A stretch of DNA of 64,000 bases, from the NCBI GenBank assembly GCA_017398105.1, contig JAFQHF010000140.1, forward strand, positions 46,489 through 110,488, given 5' to 3'. Position numbers and translations under genes: made by a program. The notes under the pieces are model-generated. The model was given only the letters and a program-made list of their open reading frames with translations. It did no database searches and was not told the origin of the DNA. Position 1 is the stretch's first letter. Each line of letters begins with the position of its first letter. The stretch comes from Oscillospiraceae bacterium. GTDB lineage: Bacteria > Bacillota_A > Clostridia > Oscillospirales > Oscillospiraceae. Below, piece after piece: positions 7,730 to 16,620 of the stretch.

Positions 7730-8691
7730 ATATTCGCTCCTTTCAGCCGCTCCGTCAGCGTAGTCGCCAACTCGCCGCTTTTGTAGTAATAACGATGATC
7801 GGCAGAGGAAATGCCGATGTAGGAAACATAGGAGGACATAAGACCTCCATCCAGGCGAAGCACTACTGTATCGTAGAGTTCGTAGGGCTTCGTACTCCGC
7901 CATTCAATTTTGTGAGAATTGGAGTTCTGGGAGAAGATGTCCTGCACCTTTTCTTCCAGATCCTCCGTCTCCTCCAGGGCCAGAACCTCCCACTTGCCCT
8001 CTGCCCGGAACACCGGTTCCTCCTGGGTCACATCACCATCAGCGGACAGATAGAAGGTATGACCTTCCCCAAACTGGTAGGCTGTGACCTTTGCAATGGA
8101 GGATCGGTTGTAGGAACGGGAGATCAGCTGAGAAGTTCCGTCCTCAAACAGGACATTGTGGGAAGGTCGCTGCCGGGGTTGGATCAGGATGTTCAGCTTG
8201 TTCTGAGAGACAGAAAACAGCACCTGCACATCCCAGAGGCGGTTGACCTTCCGCATATAGGTTCTGAGGTTGAACAGGCCATCTGTCACCGTGGGACCCA
8301 GCCATGGTGTATTGTCCAGGTTCGTGATCTCCAGATAAGGCATCTGGTAGGAAAGGTCACTGACATTCCGATAATGATCCGCAAGCTGCTGTGCCAGGAA
8401 AGAACCAATGGAATCTCCATCCTCCCCAAACGGGAGAAGCCTGTCAAAGGCAGCGGCAATGTCCGTTACCGTGACCGTAGTCTGCATCTCATTGGGGGTG
8501 ACCTGCTCTACAAGCCAGATGTGACCGTCCATGATGAGGAAGTCGCCCTCGCTGCCACGAGTGACGGTGGTATCGTAGAGGACGATGGTTCCCACATCAT
8601 CGGAGATAGATGCCAGCGGCACATCATAGCTGACCACTTCCGCAGAAGTAACTGTTTTGAAATCTTTCCTTCGTTTGATAAATGCGACCAT
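7726..8691 (-). CDS. siphovirus Gp37-like tail protein
   Basis: A 321-residue tail tip protein. ATG 8691 is preferred (AGGAGCG upstream, just after the previous stop). The opening (MVAFIKRRKDFKTV, then VVSYDVPLASISDDVGTIVL) and the central segment on a membrane- or cell-facing domain fit the ReqiPepy6 Gp37-like family, which follows Dit in many Firmicutes siphoviruses. It has no peptidase motif. The order here is TMP, Dit, Gp37-like, fibre. Confidence 0.8.
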   Translation of the reverse strand: MVAFIKRRKDFKTVTSAEVVSYDVPLASISDDVGTIVLYDTTVTRGSEGDFLIMDGHIWLVEQVTPNEMQTTVTVTDIAAAFDRLLPFGEDGDSIGSFLAQQLADHYRNVSDLSYQMPYLEITNLDNTPWLGPTVTDGLFNLRTYMRKVNRLWDVQVLFSVSQNKLNILIQPRQRPSHNVLFEDGTSQLISRSYNRSSIAKVTAYQFGEGHTFYLSADGDVTQEEPVFRAEGKWEVLALEETEDLEEKVQDIFSQNSNSHKIEWRSTKPYELYDTVVLRLDGGLMSSYVSYIGISSADHRYYYKSGELATTLTERLKGANI

Positions 8692-8693
8692 AG

Positions 8694-9566
8694 CTACACG
8701 CTCCTGTAGTAGTAATACACACGGACATTGGCGCGACCCAGGATGTCGCTGTCGGCGGACATGAGAAGTACGCAATCCTCATTCACCGGGATACGGGGAA
8801 ACGGTTCATAGGCCAGATCCACGTTGTTCAGCGCATCGGTGGTATTTCCGTCTGCGTCCGTGATCTCCGCCCGGCATTTTCCGTAGAAGGTGGAAACCGT
8901 AAAGGTGTCATTATCACCCAGGGTGGCGTTCAGAGCACAGATGCCGTAGGTGATGTTGGTGGAGCTCCCCACCAGGGAAATCTTGGGGTTGATGACCGCT
9001 CCCTTATAGGTCAGTTCAAAGGCAGCCGGGATATGTCCCCCGGCGGGAATGTCAGCAGCCATACTGCCAGCGCTGGAGGAAGAATAGATCAGATCCGAAG
9101 TATAGCTGAAGGGGTACTTCAGAACATAGCCGGACTCCGTGGACATGGACATATTGGTGGGAGCCGCCCGGTACCAGGGAGACAGGCAGGCAAAAGAAGC
9201 CGGAACAGTGAGCCACCGGGTCTCCGTCAGTTCCGTTTTAGTCAGGTAGCTGATATAGACATCCCGGTAAAACTCTGTAGTTCCATAGGGTTTGTAGATC
9301 AGATGCAAAGAAGCCGAGCCGCTGCACCAATCCACGAAAGAGCGGTAGTCGGCATAGGCGTTTTCGCCAATGAATACCAGGTCTCCGGTGATGGTGCTTT
9401 GCGGCTCGGAGTTTTTGGAGATCTCCCGGAAGAAGCCGTTATGGATATCCGCAAAATCAGAAGGCATGATCATGCCCAAACCTGCCGGATTAGACAGGAA
9501 GATGTCCTGCTCACCATTGAGGGGCAATCTGCTACCGATCTCATTCTCAATGTAGAACTTTCTCAA
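8694..9566 (-). CDS. distal tail protein (Dit, siphovirus tail component)
   Basis: A 290-residue protein that forms the ring joining the tail tube to the tip. The N-terminus (IENEIGSRLPLNG...LSNPAGLGM) and the F-rich strands around residues 40-140 match the phage tail family pattern. It overlaps the tape-measure stop by four bases, the usual arrangement. The predicted C-terminal galectin-like half (about 150-290) is beta-rich. Confidence 0.87.
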   Translation of the reverse strand: MRKFYIENEIGSRLPLNGEQDIFLSNPAGLGMIMPSDFADIHNGFFREISKNSEPQSTITGDLVFIGENAYADYRSFVDWCSGSASLHLIYKPYGTTEFYRDVYISYLTKTELTETRWLTVPASFACLSPWYRAAPTNMSMSTESGYVLKYPFSYTSDLIYSSSSAGSMAADIPAGGHIPAAFELTYKGAVINPKISLVGSSTNITYGICALNATLGDNDTFTVSTFYGKCRAEITDADGNTTDALNNVDLAYEPFPRIPVNEDCVLLMSADSDILGRANVRVYYYYRSV

Positions 9567-12034
9567 ATTGCCGCCCCCAATCGTGCATTGAATTTCAGGA
9601 ACAGGTAGTCGATGGTCGCCTGATCCAGAGTCTGAGGATAGATGTTGATCGTGGTCTGACCGGAAGAAGCGGATACACCGGACACATCATTGCTGAGTGT
9701 ACCCTTCACTGTGATCTCCGGTGCCAGAGAGGTATTCATGTCCGCAGCCAGGTCATTGACCGCATCACTGATACCATGGCTCATGTCCAGAGTTGCTTTG
9801 ACTGCTTCATCGCCATCTCGGGAGATCGCGCCAGCCAAACCCTGAACCATCATCTGGCCCGCCCAATCGAAGAGGTCGGAAGGGCTGTGGATACCGAAGA
9901 AGTTGCAGATGCCGTCCCAAATAGAACGAATCCATGCAGACACCTTATTCCATAACCATCCGGCAAGGGACTGGATGCCCTGCCACAGGCCACGGACGAT
10001 GTTCGCGCCCACATTGGAGATCTGCCCCATGGAAGAAGTGAATGCCTGGACGATACCCGCAATGATCTGGGGAACAGCCCGGACGATCTCAACGATCATG
10101 GAAGGCAGATTCTTAATGAGGGCTACAAAAACCTGGAAGCCGGTGGAGGCAATGAGTCCGATGTTGTTGGTCAGGGCGTTGGTAATGCCGCCAATGATCT
10201 GAGGGATCGCAGTGAGGATCGTGGTAATGATCTGAGGCAAAGCCTGGATCAGTGAAATGAGAAGCTGGATACCGGCTTCCACGATCTGAGGGATGGATGC
10301 CAGTGTAGCTGTCACCAGATTGTCGATGATCTGCGGTACGGCAGTCAGGATGGTGGTGATGATACTGGGTAGTGCCGTGATCAGAGAAGTGATCAGCTGG
10401 AAGCCAGTCTGGATGATCTGGGGAATGGAACCCAGGAAGAAGTCAATGACCGAGTTGACGATGGTGGGAAGCGCGGCGATCAGCACAGGAAGCGCATCCA
10501 GCGTACCGGTAGTCAGACCGGTCATCAGTTGAAGGGCGGCATCCAGAACCAGGGGCATACTGTCCAGCAGGCCGCTGACAATGGTCACCACCGCCTCAAC
10601 CGCCGTAGGGATCAGTTCGGGAAGAGCCGAGCCGAAACCGCCTACCAGGGTGGTGACCAACAGTACAGCCGCTTCCACGATAAGAGGTAGGTTATCGATC
10701 AGCGCCTGCGTTATGGTCAGGATCGCCTGGACTGTCGCAGGGGTAAGTTCCGGTAGCAGGCTCAGTAGTGTGGTCAGCACCGAAGAGAACAGGTCAGTCA
10801 CCGTCTGGAGCAACATGGGAAGAAGATCTCCCAAAGCCATGATTATGGTAGCTACCACAATGGGAAGCACATCCACGATGTTCTGAAGCACAGGAAGCAC
10901 ATTGTCCTTGACCGACCCGAAGGCATCCACCATGTTCTGGGTCAGATTCTGCATATCTGCATCGGCATTGCCAAGACCGGCCACGAAGGAATCAATGGAT
11001 GCCTTCATCAGGCCGATGGAGCCGGAAATGGTCTGGGTGGCTTCTCTTTCAAAGTTACCTGCGTACTGCTGGGTCTTTTCCAGAAAGTAAGCCATGGAAA
11101 CTTCTGCCTTTTCGGCATTGGACATTTCTTTCCATGCCTTCTCATAGCCGTTGGCCATGGCATAGGCTTCCAGGGTGGTATTGTTCATGGCAACACCCAA
11201 ATTGTCCATCATCGAGTAGTTGCCTTTGGCGGCACCGGTCACCGCTTCCAGAGCTGCTTCCGTATCGATACCCATGACGGATGCCATGTCAGCAGCTCTT
11301 TGCATGGCCTGGGTGGTCATCTCAAGGGACTGCTGCTGGGTTAAGCCGCTGCCCTGGAACAGAGCGCCCATCTTATTGGCAGTGGCCAGATACTCACTCT
11401 GGGAAGTACCCATGGTGCGGTAGGCTTCCTCGGAGATGGACATCAGTTCATTGGCGTAATCGCCGTAGACGGCAACAGCGCCGCCCATGTTCTGCTCCAG
11501 TTCACCGAACTGCTCAATGACTCCGGTTGCCAGCTTGATCGTAGCGGCACCGGCGGCAACTGCCACAGTACCCATGGCAGCACCGACGCTTTTCAAAACA
11601 GAACCGAGGCCACTGAACTTCTTCTCAGAATCTTCAGCAGCCTCGGCGGCATCTTCCAGTTCCTCGCCCATGTCATCCGCTTCCCTGGAACAATCGTCCA
11701 GTTCACGCTCCATGTCATTCAGGGCGGCTTTGGCATTATTCAGTTGGATCTGCCAGTTCTGCGTCCGGCGGTCATTTTCGCCGAAAGACTCAGAAGCGTT
11801 TTGCAGAGCCTTCTGGAGCATTTCAATCTTCTGCTTCTGGGCATCGATCTGAGAAGTGAGGGTTTTCGTCCTTGCCGCCAGTGCCTCCGCAGAATTATCA
11901 TTTTTACTGAACTGGGATTGTACCAGCTTCATTTCGGAGCCGAGAACTTTGAAGGACTGGTTAATATCACTCAGCGCCTTCTTAAATTCCTTCTCACCTT
12001 CAAGGCCGATTTTCAGACCAAAGGTATCAGCCAC
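9563..12034 (-). CDS. tail tape measure protein
   Basis: An 823-residue protein that sets tail length and enters the cell during DNA injection. It starts at GTG 12034 with GGAGGTGCG. Residues 1-125 are coiled coil (KKALSDINQSFKVLGSEM...DMERELDDC). A TMP core with an Ala/Gly-rich stretch follows at about 140-330. A long series of hydrophobic repeats of the form LLxxLxxxIPQII lies at about 370-690. The C-terminus (HSPSDLFDWAGQMMVQGL) is a recognised TMP tail motif. It is the largest phage gene in the window and lies directly after the frameshifted chaperone pair. Confidence 0.95.
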   Translation of the reverse strand: MADTFGLKIGLEGEKEFKKALSDINQSFKVLGSEMKLVQSQFSKNDNSAEALAARTKTLTSQIDAQKQKIEMLQKALQNASESFGENDRRTQNWQIQLNNAKAALNDMERELDDCSREADDMGEELEDAAEAAEDSEKKFSGLGSVLKSVGAAMGTVAVAAGAATIKLATGVIEQFGELEQNMGGAVAVYGDYANELMSISEEAYRTMGTSQSEYLATANKMGALFQGSGLTQQQSLEMTTQAMQRAADMASVMGIDTEAALEAVTGAAKGNYSMMDNLGVAMNNTTLEAYAMANGYEKAWKEMSNAEKAEVSMAYFLEKTQQYAGNFEREATQTISGSIGLMKASIDSFVAGLGNADADMQNLTQNMVDAFGSVKDNVLPVLQNIVDVLPIVVATIIMALGDLLPMLLQTVTDLFSSVLTTLLSLLPELTPATVQAILTITQALIDNLPLIVEAAVLLVTTLVGGFGSALPELIPTAVEAVVTIVSGLLDSMPLVLDAALQLMTGLTTGTLDALPVLIAALPTIVNSVIDFFLGSIPQIIQTGFQLITSLITALPSIITTILTAVPQIIDNLVTATLASIPQIVEAGIQLLISLIQALPQIITTILTAIPQIIGGITNALTNNIGLIASTGFQVFVALIKNLPSMIVEIVRAVPQIIAGIVQAFTSSMGQISNVGANIVRGLWQGIQSLAGWLWNKVSAWIRSIWDGICNFFGIHSPSDLFDWAGQMMVQGLAGAISRDGDEAVKATLDMSHGISDAVNDLAADMNTSLAPEITVKGTLSNDVSGVSASSGQTTINIYPQTLDQATIDYLFLKFNARLGAAI

Positions 12035-12053
12035 GGACTACGCACCTCCTTCC

Positions 12054-12625
12054 TCAGATGCCATCCGGGATGATCTCGTCAATGAAAACCTCCCGTTTGG
12101 GTTTGGTAATGCCGTTGTACTGTTTATGGCACTCCCAAAGATCCAGGAGTAAACCAAACGGTATCAGCCAGACTTCCTCCCAGGAGAGGCGTAGCTGGCT
12201 GATGCCGTAATAAAGAAGTCGGGTAAATAACTCTTCGTCACTTACCCGACTGCCGCGTTTTTTGGATCGTCCTCACTGATGATGTTGCGCTTGGTGCCCT
12301 TGTACAGGGCTTCGGTGATGGCATCCTTGTAGGAAGCCAGATCCACGGGAGAGGTCAGCAGTTCCACATCCTCCTCGGTCAGCAGCTCACGCTTGTTGTC
12401 CCGGTTTCGGAGGTTGTGGATGAGAATGGACTGGTTCGCCAGAAGGGTGATGAGCCAGACGATCTCACCGATGGCCAGTTCAAAGTTCTCGGACTTCATC
12501 AGCTTATCGCCCAGGTTTTCAAGACCACCGTAGCGACCGGCGATCTGCTTAGTTGCTCTGGTGGTCAGAACCAGGGAGTATTCCTCACCGCCAATGGTGA
12601 TGATTGCAGTGCGTTCAGTGTCCAT
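12054..12625 (-). CDS. frameshifted tail assembly chaperone (G-T type fusion)
   Basis: Predicted product of a -1 ribosomal frameshift at the A AAA AAC heptamer (12257-12263). After the shift the frame reads on with no stop through KRGSRVSDEELFTRLLYYGI and ends at TGA 12054-12056, adding about 67 residues to the 127-residue short form. The extension contains LSWEEVWLIPFGLLLDLW, a typical chaperone T-domain sequence. In tailed phages both forms bind the tape measure protein during tail assembly. The frame analysis is seen directly; use of the shift is inferred. Confidence 0.85.
12242..12625 (-). CDS. tail assembly chaperone, short form
   Basis: A 127-residue protein equivalent to lambda gpG, coded between the major tail protein and the tape measure gene. 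It opens with MDTERTAIITIGGEEYSLVL, a family-typical start, and ends DDPKNAAVG. The final codons include the slippery heptamer, so the stop at 12242 is bypassed in a fraction of translation events. A purine-rich site (AAGGAGG) lies before the ATG. Confidence 0.9.
   Translation of the reverse strand: MDTERTAIITIGGEEYSLVLTTRATKQIAGRYGGLENLGDKLMKSENFELAIGEIVWLITLLANQSILIHNLRNRDNKRELLTEEDVELLTSPVDLASYKDAITEALYKGTKRNIISEDDPKNAAVG
12257..12263 (-). promoter_or_regulatory. programmed -1 frameshift site (A AAA AAC)
   Basis: On the minus strand codons CCA AAA AAC contain the canonical slippery heptamer A AAA AAC in the correct phase, 15 bases before the zero-frame TAA. The -1 frame is open for another 200 bases. 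It lies at the gene position where siphoviruses use this recoding. Confidence 0.85.
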
Positions 12626-12637
12626 AGTTCCTCCTTA

Positions 12638-13222
12638 TCAGGCGGTATAGGCGGGTTCGTAAACCTCGTTATACCAGTTGACGATGGTTTCCTCGGTGAC
12701 AGAAGTATCACCCTCCGTGACCTCTGCCTTCCAGGGGTGCTTGCCCCGGGTATCGGGCTTGTTCCGGCGCAGGATGGTACCTTCAATGGTGGGAGTGGAG
12801 AAGGTAATGCTGTCACCCTTGGTAGCCATGTTCGCCGCAGGGATACCGAACTTCACACGGTACAGCCAGAAGTAGCGGTACTTGCCGTTGGACTTCTTCG
12901 CCCGGAAACCGACAGCAACAGGAGTGCCGCCGTCCTCACTTGCGGACACGATAACGCCGTTGGCATCGATGGTAGCGCCACTGAGGTCAGATGCCACCGT
13001 GGAGCCAATGTCATCAACGCCCAGCGTCAGCTTGCCGCTCTTGAATTCCTTAACGATCTCCGCGGCACCGTCATCTGCATACAGAGTTGCCTCTGCCAGT
13101 TCCACGGAAAGGTCAGCAGACATGGCCTTCGCCAGCTGCACAGGCTTTTCATAAGTTTCTTCGCCGTTCTCCGCTTCGGTGATCTTAGCGTAGTACAGCT
13201 TATCCAGACCAATTGTTGCCAT
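12638..13222 (-). CDS. major tail tube protein (phi13-type)
   Basis: A 194-residue tail tube subunit. I choose ATG 13222, because GGAGG sits 7 bases before it; the ATG at 13228 is only 2 bases from the same site. The motifs GLDKLYYAKI at the start, VDDIGSTVASDL in the middle and the C-terminal DTSVTEETIVNWYNEVYEP fit the phi13 or siphovirus major tail family. It sits between the tail completion gene and the tail chaperones. Confidence 0.88.
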   Translation of the reverse strand: MATIGLDKLYYAKITEAENGEETYEKPVQLAKAMSADLSVELAEATLYADDGAAEIVKEFKSGKLTLGVDDIGSTVASDLSGATIDANGVIVSASEDGGTPVAVGFRAKKSNGKYRYFWLYRVKFGIPAANMATKGDSITFSTPTIEGTILRRNKPDTRGKHPWKAEVTEGDTSVTEETIVNWYNEVYEPAYTA

Positions 13223-13224
13223 GG

Positions 13225-13566
13225 TCATTCCTCCATTTCATAGTAATGCGCCACATCAATGGCGTAATTGTGATAGCCGGAGTCATCGTCATAACCGACA
13301 TACCGGCGCTCTGTTATGGTCATGTCCGCAGCGAGGATCGCCCGGACAAGGGTATTCTTCCATCGGGTGTAGCTACCCTTTGTGAAAAGAGAGATACGCA
13401 CCTCCTGGACATCCACACCGGGATCGTTGTCTGCGTGGACATCAAAAGAATCCGAAAGAGGTGTCAGCACCAGGTATTCTGTTGGGGCAGTACCGGAAAA
13501 CACACCGGTCTCCACGGCGATCCCCACATTTCCGGCAATGGTCTTCAAATCCGCAAGCAGGCTCAC
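13225..13566 (-). CDS. tail completion/terminator protein
   Basis: A 113-residue protein starting at GTG 13566, which overlaps the previous TGA as GTGA with GGAGGTGG upstream. The size, position (after the gp10-like gene and before the tail tube gene) and mixed alpha/beta pattern (LADLKTIAG, then EYLVLTPLSDS, then VRISLFTKG) fit a tail terminator that caps the tail tube and joins it to the head. The exact family is not certain. Confidence 0.75.
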   Translation of the reverse strand: MSLLADLKTIAGNVGIAVETGVFSGTAPTEYLVLTPLSDSFDVHADNDPGVDVQEVRISLFTKGSYTRWKNTLVRAILAADMTITERRYVGYDDDSGYHNYAIDVAHYYEMEE

Positions 13567-13994
13567 AGCTTTTCCACCTCCGCTTCCAGAGTATCCTTCA
13601 TGACCTGAATGCACTCCCTACGGGAGGCAGTCTTTGCGGGCTTCAGGAAAGGTTTGGGTGTTTGTCCGTGCTTTCCGTATTCCAGAATATTGGCGATCTT
13701 GGCGTTGCTGCCGCCGTCGGAACGAGGCTCGGCAAAACCGACCTTGATATCGTGATTTCCGGAAGCGTCCACTTTAACAGGAGACAGGCCGAGAGAGCCG
13801 ACCAGCTCGCCGGTGGAGCGGGAGTCGTACTTGGTGCCGGTACCGACCACGGCAGAGAGGTTGCCTTGGACTTTCTTCAGAACCACCTCACCACCGGCTT
13901 CCAGTACCGTTTCTGCGACAGCGTCCATACTGGAACCCAGCCGGGACAGCTTCAGCAGGAAATCCTCCGGCATCTTCACATCACATTTCGCCAC
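13563..13994 (-). CDS. HK97 gp10-family head-tail protein
   Basis: A 143-residue minor head-tail connection protein. The C-terminal half has the family pattern IANILEYGKHGQTPKPFLKPA. It overlaps the previous gene by 14 bases and the following gene by four. It belongs to the connector block between the capsid and the tail tube. Confidence 0.87.
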   Translation of the reverse strand: MAKCDVKMPEDFLLKLSRLGSSMDAVAETVLEAGGEVVLKKVQGNLSAVVGTGTKYDSRSTGELVGSLGLSPVKVDASGNHDIKVGFAEPRSDGGSNAKIANILEYGKHGQTPKPFLKPAKTASRRECIQVMKDTLEAEVEKL

Positions 13995-14319
13995 TGGGCT
14001 TCACCTCTTTCGCCAGGACTTCCAGATACATTCCACGGCCTTTCACATTCTCAACACTGGTGATCTCAAAAAGATGCCCATCACACAGGATCGTCATGTC
14101 GGTTGTGACCTCTGTATGGGGCATGACACGGAAACGGAAAAGGTCTGTGGCATCTGTAAAAGATGCCCGGTTAGACCATTTCTCACTGCCATGCCGACCC
14201 TCCCGGTATGCCCGGACGGTATTCGCCGTGGAAAACTCCACAGAGGAAAAGCCTTCCTCGTCTTTGACGATCCGCTTGACCTGCAGGTCGATCCAGGTGT
14301 TCATCATGCCGATAGACAT
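13981..14319 (-). CDS. phage head closure (head-tail adaptor) protein
   Basis: A 112-residue SPP1 gp16-like adaptor that seals the portal after packaging. It has the family opening MNTWIDLQVKRIVKDEEGF and the terminal GRGMYLEVLAKEV. It lies between the gp6-like connector and the gp10-like gene, as in HK97-type phages. Confidence 0.87.
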   Translation of the reverse strand: MSIGMMNTWIDLQVKRIVKDEEGFSSVEFSTANTVRAYREGRHGSEKWSNRASFTDATDLFRFRVMPHTEVTTDMTILCDGHLFEITSVENVKGRGMYLEVLAKEVKPSGEM

Positions 14320-14322
14320 ACA

Positions 14323-14637
14323 CTACACCTTCCAATCCCGGTCGAGCCGGAGCAGCAGATTGACGGTATGCCATACCTGCTGTCCGGCCTGGACATTGTC
14401 AGAGAAGAAGCCGCCGGTACTGCCGTCTCTGGATTCATAAAAGTGGGTCGAAAGCATGATGACCGCCTGTTCTGTGGTGGGCGGCATGGGATCGACCTGG
14501 TAAGTACCTGCCGGGATGTGCTGGTAGCTTTCCGCATAGGAGATGGCAGCGGTAATGTAGCCCGTCAGCAGATCGTTGTCATCGTTATGATCCAGAATGA
14601 GATTCTGTTTGACCTTCTTCAGAAGTTCTTCCATCAT
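14323..14637 (-). CDS. head-tail connector protein (gp6-like)
   Basis: A 104-residue all-helical connector (MMEELLKKVKQNLILDHNDD opening, then AISYAESYQHIP). GGAGGTGG lies 8 bases before ATG 14637, so the GTG at 14646 is rejected. It forms the ring below the portal. It is directly after the capsid gene. Confidence 0.87.
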   Translation of the reverse strand: MMEELLKKVKQNLILDHNDDNDLLTGYITAAISYAESYQHIPAGTYQVDPMPPTTEQAVIMLSTHFYESRDGSTGGFFSDNVQAGQQVWHTVNLLLRLDRDWKV

Positions 14638-14655
14638 CGCTGCCACCTCCGGTTA

Positions 14656-15861
14656 TTAGCCTGCCTTCTGTTGCAGGACCTTGATCGCTTCGGGCAGGAT
14701 CAGCTTGCCATCCACACGCTGAGAACCCATAAAGCCGACCTGACCGGTCTGTGCGTACAGTTCGTTCAGGCGCTTGAAGGAACGGCCCTGGCGGTCGGCG
14801 ATCCAGTAATACTTGAAGTCACCGAAAGCGATGGACTTGGCACCGGCGGCAATAGTGGGCATATAAGCAGAGGTGTACACGGGACGACCCAGCAGAGTGT
14901 GGGGGGCGTCTGCGGTCAGAGAGTTCTGCCACAGATACTGACCGTTGTTGTCCTTCAGCTTCCGGACAGCCTTGATGGTGGCGTCATTCATGACCCACAC
15001 AGCCTTGCTGCGGTAGGGAGCCTTCAGGGAATGGAACAGATCCATCAATTCATCCGCAGTGATTGCGGTAGCGGAAGCTGCGGTCACACCGACCTCGGCA
15101 CCACCGGTATCAGCCAGAATGCCCAGGGGCTTACCGTTACCGTCACCGATGAAGAAGGATTCCTCCTCACGGGCACCGATACGGCGGGCAAATTCACGGG
15201 AGATGTAGGCTTCCAGATCGAAGACGGAGTCACGGAGCAGTTCCTCAGACACCTTGATGGTGGTACCCAGCTTGTGAGCGCCGATGGTGATCTGGGAGAA
15301 CTGATCATCGCTCTCCACATAGGGACCCTCCTCATCGATCCAATTGGCGGTACCCTTGGAAGCTACCACAGGGATCTTACGCTCACCGCTGTCAGTGTTG
15401 ATGGTATGGGCCAGTCGGCGGAAGACGTTCTCTTCCTCCAGTGCCTCTACCAGATGGCGTTCGTACTCATCGGGGACTAGATAGCCGCCCTCGGCATCGT
15501 CGCCAACCTGCAGGGCATTGACCACCTGGGGCATGGGAGCCTTGGAGCGCATGACATTCCAGAAGCTGGAATTGTACTCGTCCGCCGCACGACCGGTCTT
15601 GGTCTGTGCGGAAGCAGTAGCGGTCATGGGCTTACCGGTGATGGGAGTGGATACGGGCTTGGACAGATCAGCGTCGATTGCCTCACGGCGCTCCATACGC
15701 TTGATTTCATTGGTCAGGGCTGCAAGATCCTTTTCCATACCGGAATAGGTGGCATCATCTTCGGCAGACAGCACGCCCTTGTCGTTGCGGTGGGTTTCCA
15801 GGAAACCATCCATGGTAGCCAGCAGCTTGGTTCTCTTTTCACGCATTTCGATAATAGTCAT
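14656..15861 (-). CDS. HK97-family major capsid protein
   Basis: A 401-residue coat protein. Residues 1-110 are a charged coiled-coil delta domain that acts as scaffold (MREKRTKLLATMDGFLETH). The mature part begins near 115 and shows the N-arm, the E-loop (about 150-175, SGERKIPVVASKG) and P-domain segments (AYISREFARRIGAREEESFF), then GDGNGKPLGIL. The C-terminal A-domain has FGDFKYYWIADRQG. The protease coded upstream probably removes the delta domain. Confidence 0.95.
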   Translation of the reverse strand: MTIIEMREKRTKLLATMDGFLETHRNDKGVLSAEDDATYSGMEKDLAALTNEIKRMERREAIDADLSKPVSTPITGKPMTATASAQTKTGRAADEYNSSFWNVMRSKAPMPQVVNALQVGDDAEGGYLVPDEYERHLVEALEEENVFRRLAHTINTDSGERKIPVVASKGTANWIDEEGPYVESDDQFSQITIGAHKLGTTIKVSEELLRDSVFDLEAYISREFARRIGAREEESFFIGDGNGKPLGILADTGGAEVGVTAASATAITADELMDLFHSLKAPYRSKAVWVMNDATIKAVRKLKDNNGQYLWQNSLTADAPHTLLGRPVYTSAYMPTIAAGAKSIAFGDFKYYWIADRQGRSFKRLNELYAQTGQVGFMGSQRVDGKLILPEAIKVLQQKAG

Positions 15862-15879
15862 ATCATTTTCCTCCAGATA

Positions 15880-16620
15880 TCAGGTGTAATTTTTGATTGC
15901 TTTCAGTTCTGCTCTCAGAGCATCCACAGAGCGACTTGTGGGCTCCTTGGGAGCGGTGGGCTGGATCTTGCATCTTGCGGCGATCTTGCCCATTAGGGAG
16001 TTCACGACGGATGCCTTGGAATACAGCATGGAAACCGTGGGAGTTCCCATATCCTCCGCAGCTGTGGATCGCTTCATGATCTCGTCTGCGAAGCCCAGTT
16101 CGATGGCCTTATTGGTATCCATCCAGGTTTCAGCATCCATGAGATGGGACAGCTTTGCACGGGAGAGTCCTGTTTTGATCTCATAGGCGTTGATGATGGA
16201 ATCTTTCACGCTCCCCAGCATTTCGATGGCCTTCTGCATTTCGCCGGAGTCACCGAATGCAATGGTCATCGGGTTGTGGATCATGAGCATGGATACCGGG
16301 GACATCAAAACCCTGGCACCAGCCATGGCGATAACGGATGCAGCAGATGCCGCAATGCCGTCGATCTTCACCGTGACGCTGCCAGGGTATTCCATCAGCA
16401 TATTGTAGATTTGGGCAGCGGCAATGCAGTCGCCGCCGGGACTGTTGATCCACACGGTCACATCACCGGTACCAGACATCAGTTCGTCCTTGAACAGCTG
16501 GGGTGTGACATCGTCGTCATACCAGCTTTCCTCTGCGATGGTGCCGTTCAGATGCAAGATCCGCTCCGCTGGTGCTGTCTCCGTCGCTGCCTGGTTCGTC
16601 CAGTTCCAGAACTTCTTCAT
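15880..16620 (-). CDS. ClpP-type prohead maturation protease
   Basis: A 246-residue serine protease that cleaves the capsid delta domain. The ClpP fold is seen in VTVWINSPGGDCIAAAQIYN (about 54-73), the nucleophile region GIAASAASVIAMAG (about 88-101) and the histidine motif MLMIHNPMTIAFG (about 111-123). Its start overlaps the portal C-terminus by 104 bases, a known arrangement in HK97-like modules. GGAGGAAAA precedes the ATG. Confidence 0.95.
   Translation of the reverse strand: MKKFWNWTNQAATETAPAERILHLNGTIAEESWYDDDVTPQLFKDELMSGTGDVTVWINSPGGDCIAAAQIYNMLMEYPGSVTVKIDGIAASAASVIAMAGARVLMSPVSMLMIHNPMTIAFGDSGEMQKAIEMLGSVKDSIINAYEIKTGLSRAKLSHLMDAETWMDTNKAIELGFADEIMKRSTAAEDMGTPTVSMLYSKASVVNSLMGKIAARCKIQPTAPKEPTSRSVDALRAELKAIKNYT

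Noticed and set aside
13813..15480. A 555-codon plus-strand frame across the capsid gene
   Set aside because: Antisense shadow of the gp10-like, connector and capsid genes, with low-complexity His/Gln-rich translation and no ribosome site.
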